DNA from: Lysinibacillus xylanilyticus
GTDB taxonomy: Bacteria; Bacillota; Bacilli; Bacillales_A; Planococcaceae
DNA: 64,000 bases
Direction of reading: 5' to 3'
Assembly: GCF_001183605.1 (NCBI RefSeq)
Contig: NZ_LFXJ01000005.1
Location: 744,001 to 808,000 of the forward strand
Position numbers and translations under genes: made by a program. The notes beneath the pieces are model-generated. The model searched no databases. It was given only the letters and a program-made list of their open reading frames with translations, and was not told the origin of the DNA. This document shows, in pieces, positions 1-7,008 of this stretch (the first letter of the stretch is position 1; each line of letters opens with the position of its first letter).

Positions 1-24
1 AGATCTTGAGTGAGGAATTATGAT

Positions 25-1242
25 ATGAGTATTTTCAACATGAGTGTAGACGCATCTCTCCTCCTCATCATTGTGTTATTGATGAGAATGTTAGTAAGAA
101 ATAAAGTGCCAAAGCAAACATTTTTAATTCTTTGGGGAATCGTTGCATTTAAACTACTCATCCCCTACTCTTTTTATTCAAAGTTGAGCATACAGCCTAT
201 GCTGAAAAACTTATTTGTTACGCTCACTCACTCAAATGATTCGGAAAGTATGCACAATACAATTGCAGTCGCACATACATCAAACACGTTCTATGATCAG
301 CTTTTGCTTGTGATGACAAACGATTTCGTTCAGATCCTTTGGGCATGTGGGGGTATCGGGGTTTTGCTATTCTTTATAGTGGCTTATATTAGATTTTATA
401 AAGAATTTCAAACAGCCATCCCAGTGAAGAATAATGAGTATCTCGTTCAATGGCTAAACGATCATAAGTTAAAAAGAACGATTCAAATTGCAGTATCAGA
501 TAGAATTAAAACCCCGTTAACATATGGAATCTTTAAACCAGTCATCTTATTGCCGAAATCAACAAATTGGGAAGACGCTGCAAGTATTCAGTTTATTCTC
601 ACGCATGAATTAATTCATATTAAACGCTTTGACGTTTTGTGGAAAGTAATTTTAACGATTATGGTAGCTTTGCATTGGTTTAATCCATTAGTTTGGTTTA
701 TGTATTTTTTAGTAAACAGAGACATTGAATTGTCTTGCGACGAAAGGGTTATTAGACAGTTTGGAGATAAGGCAAAGTCAGCATATGCACTATCTCTCAT
801 CAATATGGCAGATGAAACCTATACGGTTACGCCGCTTTGTAATCATTTTAGTAAAAATGGGATTGAAGAAAGGATAGTGTCCATTATGACCTTAAAGAAA
901 AAGTCAGTTTTAGGAACAGCATTAGCATGTACATTAGTCATTGGAGGGATGACTGTCTTTGCGGCAACTGGCCAAGAGCCACCAACGTTAAAAGAAGGCA
1001 AAGAACGAAATGCAGTTATTGTTACTGATGCATCAAATAGTACGACGGAACCACAGGTAATCGCAACAAATAAAGGCAAAGAACGAAATGCAGTTATTGT
1101 TACTGATGCATCAAATAGTACGACGGAACCACAGGTAATCGCAACAAATAAAGGCAAAGAACGAAAGGCAGTTATTGTTACTGAAGCATCAAATAGTACG
1201 ACGGAACCGCAGGTAATCGCAACAAATAAAGGCGGAAAATGA
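25..1242 (+). CDS. BlaR1/MecR1-like M56 membrane metallopeptidase with tandem C-terminal repeats
   Basis: Antirepressor-type membrane protease of the M56 (BlaR1/MecR1) family. The N-terminal half has several membrane segments, and the zinc motif HELIH lies at about residues 194-198, followed by a conserved LSCDE stretch near 235. The usual extracellular beta-lactam-sensing domain is missing. After a last membrane segment near 295 the protein ends in three nearly identical 26-residue repeats. I prefer ATG 25 over GTG 10 because GTGAGG at 10-15 fits as its ribosome site. A BlaI-type repressor gene would be expected just upstream, outside the window. The stop at 1240-1242 falls at the start of a fourth repeat copy and looks recent. 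Confidence 0.85.
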   Translation: MSIFNMSVDASLLLIIVLLMRMLVRNKVPKQTFLILWGIVAFKLLIPYSFYSKLSIQPMLKNLFVTLTHSNDSESMHNTIAVAHTSNTFYDQLLLVMTNDFVQILWACGGIGVLLFFIVAYIRFYKEFQTAIPVKNNEYLVQWLNDHKLKRTIQIAVSDRIKTPLTYGIFKPVILLPKSTNWEDAASIQFILTHELIHIKRFDVLWKVILTIMVALHWFNPLVWFMYFLVNRDIELSCDERVIRQFGDKAKSAYALSLINMADETYTVTPLCNHFSKNGIEERIVSIMTLKKKSVLGTALACTLVIGGMTVFAATGQEPPTLKEGKERNAVIVTDASNSTTEPQVIATNKGKERNAVIVTDASNSTTEPQVIATNKGKERKAVIVTEASNSTTEPQVIATNKGGK

Positions 1243-1308
1243 AATGTAATTATTGTTACTGATGCATCAAATAGTACGACGGAACCACGTTTAATCGCAA
1301 CAAATGAA
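997..1308 (+). repeat. Four 78-bp in-frame tandem repeats
   Basis: Units lie at 997-1074, 1075-1152, 1153-1230 and 1231-1308. The first two differ little if at all; the third has two or three substitutions and the fourth several. Each unit codes 26 residues beginning GKERNAVIV and ending VIATNK. In the fourth copy the CGA arginine codon is TGA, so translation ends there. Without that change the frame would run to TAA at 1312-1314. Confidence 0.95.
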
Positions 1309-1330
1309 GAATAAATAAGTTGCTCCAAAG

Positions 1331-1361
1331 ACTAGTCCTGAAATCCGGGACTAGTTTTTTC
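1331..1361 (+). terminator. Rho-independent terminator after the M56 peptidase gene
   Basis: ACTAGTCC pairs with GGACTAGT across an eight-base loop, followed by TTTTTT. Confidence 0.9.
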
Positions 1362-1693
1362 ATTTACTCCATCATTTTTTCATAATAAAACTCAAATGCC
1401 TTCCACTTTGTTGGTCTTGCCAATAGCGGCATAATTGATTACCTGCAACAAAATATGGAAAATCAAACTCTCAAGTTATTTTGCGTTGGGATGTACAAAA
1501 TGGAGTGATCAAAATAGGGTCATCTGTAGTAAAAAAGGGGATAGATAGAGCGAATTTAATTAAGCTCTTCTATCCTTTTAATTTCTATACATATAACTGT
1601 GTGACATTAAATAAGAATTCACTATTGAAAATAGTTTCAGCTTATAACTTGACTTTTAATAAAAACAACAATCACGCGCGTTTGTTTAATTGT
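1362..1693. other. Intergenic stretch with no supported gene
   Basis: A 71-codon open frame at 1481-1696 has no ribosome site and no recognisable protein features. I see nothing else here. Confidence 0.6.
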
Positions 1694-1733
1694 TAAAAAC
1701 CTTCTACCAATACATTCATTTATCATAGAAGGT
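1694..1733 (-). terminator. Terminator of the DUF998 gene
   Basis: ACCTTCTA at 1699-1706 pairs with TAGAAGGT at 1726-1733. Read on the minus strand the stem is followed by TTTTT. It overlaps the last codons of the gene. Confidence 0.75.
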
Positions 1734-2331
1734 AAACGAACCAGATGCTTACGACAATAAACCAAATGTTGATTGACAACAGGAACACTCGCTCACAAAT
1801 CCCAAAGATAAATCGCAACGGCTTGAACATCGTTACAATAACAGCCCCAAGCGAGATAGAAGAAATCATGGTTATGATGTAAAAAAATAGATTTAGATTT
1901 TTAAAGCCTTCCAGTAATTTTAAATGACTTCCTCCACGATCAATGACCATATAGGAAAAAGCGAACGCAAGAATAGCAAATAAGTAATGGAGTTTTCCTC
2001 GAACCGTAAGTTTTTCTCCTTCTAGGTCAGTTGGAAAGAATAACATGAGGATACGGGAGATGACCATTAGAATGATTAAAATCGGAATGGACGCGGATAT
2101 GGAGAAGCGATCTTTTACATTCAACAACACGATAGAAAGTGACAATGCCCCTAAATTGCTGAACCAAGCGTAAATTAAAAATAAATTTTTTGTAGCACCA
2201 ACACCGTAATCACTTACAGCATGTCGAATAGGATGATAGCCTGTTTTCTTAAAGTGAAGTATGAGAAAAAAAATGAAATAACTCAAAAAGAACAATACGG
2301 CCACAATCGATAGGATTTTCTCGATGGACAA
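1723..2331 (-). CDS. DUF998 family integral membrane protein
   Basis: A 202-residue protein with about six hydrophobic membrane segments. The loop motif HPIRHAVSDYGVG after the first segment is typical of the DUF998 family, whose role is unknown. I start at TTG 2331 because GGGAGG lies seven bases upstream of it; the longer frame from TTG 2346 would consume that ribosome site. It is a single gene, with its own terminator and no operon partner. Confidence 0.75.
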   Translation of the reverse strand: MSIEKILSIVAVLFFLSYFIFFLILHFKKTGYHPIRHAVSDYGVGATKNLFLIYAWFSNLGALSLSIVLLNVKDRFSISASIPILIILMVISRILMLFFPTDLEGEKLTVRGKLHYLFAILAFAFSYMVIDRGGSHLKLLEGFKNLNLFFYIITMISSISLGAVIVTMFKPLRFIFGICERVFLLSINIWFIVVSIWFVYLL

Positions 2332-2479
2332 TTTCAGACCTCCCAAAGTTCATCAGATTCAGTTCCTCAACAGTTCCTTCCCGTTTGTTGAATAGCATCA
2401 TCGACAATTTAATTTTAAATGACTTTATTATTTTTTAAACAATTATATTATGATTTAAACGACTTTATGATCAGAGGGA

Positions 2480-2645
2480 TTGAATGGATACATATCTATG
2501 CGAAAAAAAGATTTAGCAGAGGTATTAAAGATTTATAATGAAGGCATCGAAACCGGAATGGCAACATTTCAAACCGAGGTGCCAAGTGAATGTGTATGGG
2601 ATGAAGGGCATCATGTCACTTTACGCTTTGTGGCAGAAGTCAATA
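2480..2645 (+). pseudogene. N-terminal remnant of a GNAT (phosphinothricin-type) acetyltransferase
   Basis: A TTG start behind GAGGGA opens a frame whose first 55 residues match the start of phosphinothricin-type GNAT enzymes: IYNEGIETGMATFQTEVPS, then WDEGHH and LRFVAEVN. The acetyl-CoA-binding core never follows. Instead the frame runs without a stop into the DUF1878 gene. I read this as a deletion junction near 2645. Whether the read-through chimera is translated cannot be told from sequence. Confidence 0.7.
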
Positions 2646-2659
2646 AACGAGGTGAAGAA

Positions 2660-3094
2660 ATGAATATTGAGCAAGAAATCAGGCAATTAAAATATCAAAT
2701 TAAACTACTTAAATTTATGGTTAATGATGATGAATTCCCTTTTTTTATGTATGCTTTGGATAATGAATTCGATGAAACCCGAGTTAATGCTGTAATGAAG
2801 ATACTAACAGCTTTCTATTATCGTTTAAACGAGAGTAATAATAATAACTACCATAGTTATCACGAGTTAAACAAAGATGATGAATCATTAAAAACGTTGT
2901 TAAAAACCTATCAAATTGACACCTTCGAGATATACAAAACTGAATTACCAAGTATCTCCGAATTCGAACATTACTTGAACTGTATCTTTTTTAATAAAGA
3001 AATAAATGTAAAACACTTTATCTTAAATTTAAAAAGGCAATCAATTCATAAGGAACTATGTAACTATCTATTGAACCAATTAGAAGGGCATTAA
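2660..3094 (+). CDS. DUF1878 family protein (YhaI-like)
   Basis: A 144-residue soluble protein that opens MNIEQEIRQLKYQIKLLKFM and continues DDEFPFFMYALDN, the signature of the DUF1878/YhaI family of Bacillales, whose function is unknown. ATG 2660 is chosen because GAGGTG precedes it at the right distance and the family starts at this residue. The frame is open upstream into a GNAT remnant, which I treat as a separate fragment. A palindromic repeat element follows the stop. Confidence 0.75.
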   Translation: MNIEQEIRQLKYQIKLLKFMVNDDEFPFFMYALDNEFDETRVNAVMKILTAFYYRLNESNNNNYHSYHELNKDDESLKTLLKTYQIDTFEIYKTELPSISEFEHYLNCIFFNKEINVKHFILNLKRQSIHKELCNYLLNQLEGH

Positions 3095-3111
3095 CAAACA
3101 TAAGTTTGTTT

Positions 3112-3199
3112 AACTAACGGGGTGCGTTAATTAAAGAACATTGAGTTGCATAGGCAGCTCTTTTTTTCTTTGTTGAACTAACGGAGCAGGTTCGTGAAA
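3112..3199 (+). repeat. Composite intergenic element (copy A): half palindrome, terminator hairpin, full palindrome
   Basis: Contains AACTAACGGGGTGC, then a GAGTTGC/GCAGCTC hairpin with a T-run near 3141-3168, then AACTAACGGAGCAGG followed by a degraded right arm. The same order of blocks recurs at 33641 and 35921. Confidence 0.85.
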
Positions 3200-3272
3200 G
3201 TAGAAAATGAAACTTTTTACATTCTTATTCGTACTTAAAGTACAACCGAAATGTAAATTGGAGGTGTTTATA

Positions 3273-3524
3273 TTGAAAAAATATATTATATTTGCGATTA
3301 GTTTTATATTGTTATTTTCAATTTTTCAGGTCTTATCTGGTATGTTTTTAACATTGATGTATACACCTAATGTAGAAGAGGCTTGGAATATGAGTGGTAG
3401 TCTATCCAAAGAAGTGGTTATTACAAGTAGTTACAGTTCCTTTTTACCAACATTATTGATTGCTTTTCTTTCTGCAACGATTGCATACTTTATACCAAAG
3501 AAAATCACAAACAATAATAACTAA
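3273..3524 (+). CDS. Small two-pass membrane protein, unknown function
   Basis: An 83-residue protein with one hydrophobic segment at the N-terminus (about residues 5-27) and one near the C-terminus (about 58-75), then a short basic tail. The start is TTG 3273, placed by GGAGGTG a few bases upstream; the longer ATG frame from 3207 has no ribosome site. I do not recognise the family. It sits directly downstream of a composite repeat element and upstream of an uninformative AT-rich stretch. Confidence 0.55.
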   Translation: MKKYIIFAISFILLFSIFQVLSGMFLTLMYTPNVEEAWNMSGSLSKEVVITSSYSSFLPTLLIAFLSATIAYFIPKKITNNNN

Positions 3525-3819
3525 AGAGTTATTGAATTAGTGGTAGAGGCATTTTTATTTTAAAGTTAGACATTTTAAATTACTAATATACATTGTACTT
3601 TATTGATAACATTTTCATTAAACTTGCAAATATAATAATGGTAAGGGGACGATAGTAAACGTTATAATTCTGATTTTTTAGGAGATTAATTAAATAAACT
3701 TTATTTATTCATGCTTATCTTAATTTTTCTCTAAGAGATGAAATTATTGGTGGAAAAGATGGTTCGTATATATATTTTATTCAACTAACCAACGATCTTT
3801 AAGAAAAGAGCTTTAAAGA
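3525..3819. other. AT-rich intergenic stretch with a weak reversed repeat arm
   Basis: No gene seen. TTATTCAACTAACCAACG near 3779-3796 resembles the right arm of the window-wide palindrome in reverse orientation. Confidence 0.5.
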
Positions 3820-3861
3820 AAGCGATACTGTTCCTCATCTATGAAGGATACAGTATCGCTT
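3820..3861 (-). terminator. Terminator of the PepSY membrane protein gene
   Basis: AAGCGATACTGT pairs with ACAGTATCGCTT, a 12-bp stem. It lies just beyond the stop of the minus-strand gene and is followed on that strand by a T-rich stretch. Confidence 0.85.
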
Positions 3862-3867
3862 AGCATT

Positions 3868-5235
3868 TTAATTAACGTCTGTTTTATTTTTAGACACCAA
3901 ATTTATGATTATTTCAACGACTACGACAACAATTAAAGAAAGTCCAAATAGTGGCATCAGTATACCTAAAATAATCATGAATATGATAAAAGGAATGGAT
4001 ACCTTTTGAGAGATTTTAGGTGGTGCAGATAGCATACCTTGTTTCTTTCGTAATAGCCATGTTCTAACTCCCCAAACAATCACTACTAAAAACGCTAGAC
4101 ATACTAGTAAATTGATTAATTTATTTGGCCAGCCAAACAAATGACCTTCATGTAAAGGAATTCCCCAAGTGAACCATTTAGCAAGAACGCCATAGTCCTC
4201 GTAACCTACCTTGTCTATATATTTTCCGCTATATTGATCAAAATACATTGTCGTTTCATCATACGGACTAACATCAAGACCTGTGACACCTGTGTTACTA
4301 GATTTTGCAACCGTATAGACACCGACTTCACTAGTAGGATAGATAATCGCGTATGGTTTTGTTATATTCATTGCATTAATTTCATGTTGCAATTTTTCTA
4401 CGCTTAGTTGGTAAGGGTTCGTACCACAGACCGTATCGGCTCCGTTACCATGATGTGCTGCATGTCCTTCATGTCCTGAATCTGACGTTGGAGGAGTTTC
4501 TTGACGAGTAGCCCAAGGAATCTCACTTATATCAGATGTAGGAGGTTGCTGTTGCAATAATGGCGTTCCGAAAGATGGATGGTCTTGTGAAGCTTGGTAT
4601 ATATATTTCCCCATAAACGCAGACCATGGTAAGCCTGTGAAAATAATAACAAGCATTGGAATCGTAATAATTGTACCGACAAGGGCATGAAATTTTCTGC
4701 TCTTTTGACGTTTGTTTGTCTGCTTTGTTTTCTTTAGTAGTTTTGCTTTAAACGTCATGTATATGCCTGAAAGCATTAAGAAAATAGCCCAGCAAGCAGC
4801 CAATTCAACTAAATAATTGACAACCGTCCCCCCAATAAATAAGGAACTATGGGTATTTCTCATAATATTTGAAAATGTGTAACTAGCATCCTGACCACCA
4901 ATAATTTGGTTATGATCATCTAGAAACACATATTTCTCATTGCCATCTGCATTTTTCATCGATAAACGTGTATTGTATGGCTCTTCTAACTCTATAATTT
5001 TATTTGTTTTATAGCCAGCATATGATTCTTCTGCAAGTTTAACAGCATCATCAATAGACTGTACCTCGGTTTTTCCACTTTCACCAAAAAAGTATTTATC
5101 ATATAAACGATTTTCAACATCAGTATAAAATAAATAACCAATACCACTTAGTGTTAGCGAAATAAGAAGTGGAGTAATAAATAATGCGGCATAAAAGTGC
5201 GTTCGCCAAAAGCTCTGATAAAACGTGTTTTTCAT
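3868..5235 (-). CDS. PepSY-associated transmembrane protein with histidine-rich linker
   Basis: A 455-residue membrane protein of the PepSY-TM (iron-regulated/reductase-like) class. It starts with a membrane segment in the context FWRTHFYAALFITPLL, has a large outside region with PepSY-like strands, and then three further membrane segments. In the outside loop the run GHEGHAAHHGNG carries five histidines and is a likely metal-binding patch. ATG 5235 is used because GGAGAAT precedes it; upstream codons lack a ribosome site. Neighbours are a cupredoxin and a cadmium/zinc pump, which suggests a metal role, but this is inference. Confidence 0.75.
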   Translation of the reverse strand: MKNTFYQSFWRTHFYAALFITPLLISLTLSGIGYLFYTDVENRLYDKYFFGESGKTEVQSIDDAVKLAEESYAGYKTNKIIELEEPYNTRLSMKNADGNEKYVFLDDHNQIIGGQDASYTFSNIMRNTHSSLFIGGTVVNYLVELAACWAIFLMLSGIYMTFKAKLLKKTKQTNKRQKSRKFHALVGTIITIPMLVIIFTGLPWSAFMGKYIYQASQDHPSFGTPLLQQQPPTSDISEIPWATRQETPPTSDSGHEGHAAHHGNGADTVCGTNPYQLSVEKLQHEINAMNITKPYAIIYPTSEVGVYTVAKSSNTGVTGLDVSPYDETTMYFDQYSGKYIDKVGYEDYGVLAKWFTWGIPLHEGHLFGWPNKLINLLVCLAFLVVIVWGVRTWLLRKKQGMLSAPPKISQKVSIPFIIFMIILGILMPLFGLSLIVVVVVEIIINLVSKNKTDVN

Positions 5236-5489
5236 GTCTAATTCTCCAATCAATAATAGTAAGCGCAAATTTATTATATAGATAAAAAATGAAATAAGTA
5301 TGAAGTCCTAAAGATTTTATATGACAAATATATGTATTACGATTGATATAATTAGGTTATAGAAAACAAAAGGGAAATTTTTTATAAAAGAGGTTACTTA
5401 ATAGAAAGAACTGAAGCCGAAATTCGTTTAAGAATCATACTTTTAATAAAAGTTGATATCGTTAATTTAATCAAACTGTATTACATATT

Positions 5490-5660
5490 TATAACAAGAA
5501 ATATTCATCTTGTAGCATACTCTCTAAATGTTTTCTTCTTAAAAATAGATGAACTGCATTCAAAAGTCCATCTATTGAAAAGTAAGTTTTTTATTCTTTA
5601 ACACGCATTAAACGTAAACCATTTAAAGCTACTAAAAGTGTTGCACCCATATCAAGATCA
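5490..5660 (-). pseudogene. Decayed duplicate of the cadA 3' end and methyltransferase 3' end
   Basis: On the minus strand 5660-5588 still reads [18 protein letters not shown], the last residues of CadA encoded at 7009-7070. Next comes a hairpin (5547-5573) matching the terminator at 6962-6990. Then 5540-5490 resembles the 3' part of the methyltransferase gene at 6320-6375. The order is the same as in the intact locus, but most of both genes is deleted. Confidence 0.85.
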
Positions 5661-5667
5661 TGTCGTA

Positions 5668-5796
5668 ATGACGATATTTGTGGATGTAATTTTCATTATT
5701 ATCATGATTCTTATCATGAAATTAATTAGACAAGAAGTCAAAGGAACTGATATAAAAACCTTTACTCTCAAAAAAATAATTGGATTAAAATATTAA
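5668..5796 (+). CDS. Small single-pass membrane protein upstream of the cupredoxin
   Basis: A 42-residue frame: a hydrophobic N-terminal half rich in isoleucine, then a basic, charged tail ending GLKY. Its TAA stop overlaps the ATG of the next frame by one base (TAATG), as in translationally coupled pairs. There is no good ribosome site, and it begins right at the junction with the decayed cadA duplicate, so its true 5' end may be lost. I do not recognise it. Confidence 0.35.
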   Translation: MTIFVDVIFIIIMILIMKLIRQEVKGTDIKTFTLKKIIGLKY

Positions 5797-6205
5797 TGGT
5801 TATGATTGCGCTATTTGTAGTTGTATCAGTTGTATTTTTTAAACCCATTTCTAATTACTTCAATGATTTTTTGGTAATACAGCACAGGTTTCAGACGTTC
5901 CTTCTGAAAATATAAATGAAGTACAAGCAGAGCAAAAAGACGGTTATCAAGAAGCAGTCATAATGGTAGAACCATATGGATACGCACCTGAGAATGTAAA
6001 AGTTAAAGCTGGAATTCCTGTCAAACTGCATTTTCAAAAGAGTTTTACTGGTGGATGCTTATCATTCTTACTTATAGAAGATTTTCAACTAGAAAAAACT
6101 CTCGAAAAAGGTGATAACCTAGTGGAATTCACACCAGAAAAAACAGGTATATATACGTTTCATTGCGGGATGAATATGTATTCTGGAAAGATAATAGTTG
6201 AATAA
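5796..6205 (+). pseudogene. Membrane-anchored cupredoxin-like protein, frameshifted
   Basis: ATG 5796 begins a membrane anchor (MVMIALFVVVSVVFF). The frame is lost at the T6 run at 5867-5872 and resumes one base over, giving a linker and then a cupredoxin domain. The domain has YGYAPENVKVKAGIPVKLHF, a CLSFLL stretch, EFTPEKTG and the copper-site motif FHCGMNM near the end. One extra T would restore a single protein of about 136 residues. The domain part could still be translated from ATG 5963, but it has no ribosome site. This is either real decay or a homopolymer sequencing error. Confidence 0.75.
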
Positions 6206-6217
6206 TGGATAACACCG

Positions 6218-6258
6218 AAACAAAGCACAGCCATTAAGAGACTGTGCTTTGTTTTTAT
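6218..6258. terminator. Terminator between convergent cupredoxin and methyltransferase genes
   Basis: AAACAAAGCACAG pairs with CTGTGCTTTGTTT, a 13-bp stem, followed by a T-rich tail on the plus strand and A-rich on the other side, so it may work both ways. Confidence 0.9.
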
Positions 6259-6277
6259 TTTCATTTTTAAAATTCTT

Positions 6278-6895
6278 TTACTTATGTAGGTTGAAAAATA
6301 AGTATCGTGGGGTTTTATTCTTATACGAGAGATATTCATCTTTAAGCATATTCTCTAAGTGTTTTTCTTCTTGAAGAATAAGGTTATGAATTGAAATTAT
6401 ATTTAGTAAACAAACAATTAATGTAATTAAGTTAGGGAATGTCAAAAATAGACCTATAAACATTAAATTGAATCCGACAAAGGCAGGATTTCGACTATAT
6501 TTGTATAAACCATTGGTGATTAGCGAAGTTTTTGTTTCTTTATCTATACCAACTCTCCAAGAGGTTTTCATTGTTATCATTGAAAATATAAAGAATAGTA
6601 AACCAATGGTAATGAACAATAATCCGAAATAATGGATAATATTGTCGGTGAATAGATTTGGTAAAATATTATCAATCCAATTTTCAAATATTGACTCTAA
6701 AAGCCATACGACTCCCCATATGAAAGTTGAAATTTTAACAAACATTTCTGAAGAATCAATGGATCTCCCTTTATTTCCTTTCCCTAACACATTCGCTTTT
6801 ACCCCTGATTTCTTATTTAGAATAACTAGTTTTAATGAATAGGAAGATATAAACAATGCAAACAGAATGAATGAAATAACATTTAAAAGTTCCAT
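6278..6895 (-). CDS. Isoprenylcysteine/phospholipid methyltransferase-like membrane protein
   Basis: A 205-residue protein with about five membrane segments and the ICMT/PEMT-type C-terminal signature: LITNGLYKYSRNPAFVG, a membrane segment, then LILQEEKHLENML with DEYLSYK before the end. Such enzymes are SAM-dependent membrane methyltransferases; the substrate here is unknown. It follows cadA on the same strand after a hairpin terminator, so it may be only partly co-transcribed. A truncated duplicate of its 3' end lies near 5500. Confidence 0.7.
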   Translation of the reverse strand: MELLNVISFILFALFISSYSLKLVILNKKSGVKANVLGKGNKGRSIDSSEMFVKISTFIWGVVWLLESIFENWIDNILPNLFTDNIIHYFGLLFITIGLLFFIFSMITMKTSWRVGIDKETKTSLITNGLYKYSRNPAFVGFNLMFIGLFLTFPNLITLIVCLLNIISIHNLILQEEKHLENMLKDEYLSYKNKTPRYLFFNLHK

Positions 6896-6961
6896 TTTAT
6901 CTCTTCTTTCTATAATGAGTTAAATGCTTTTACAAAGAATATTAACTATTAATCATAAAAT

Positions 6962-6990
6962 AGATGGACTTTCATATCAAAAGCCCATCT
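6962..6990 (-). terminator. Hairpin after cadA
   Basis: AGATGGACTTT pairs with AAAAGCCCATCT across a short loop. A diverged copy sits at 5547-5573 in the decayed duplicate. Confidence 0.6.
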
Positions 6991-7008
6991 ATTGAAAGGT
7001 GAGTTTAA

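Noticed and set aside
997-1308. CRISPR-like or mini-satellite non-coding repeats
   Set aside because: Units are contiguous, 78 bp, in frame and protein-coding, with no spacers.
843-1328. 161-codon minus-strand frame
   Set aside because: It is the reverse of the tandem repeats in the M56 gene; repeat structure keeps it open.
1481-1696. 71-codon open frame
   Set aside because: No ribosome site, no protein-like pattern and a low-complexity C-terminus.
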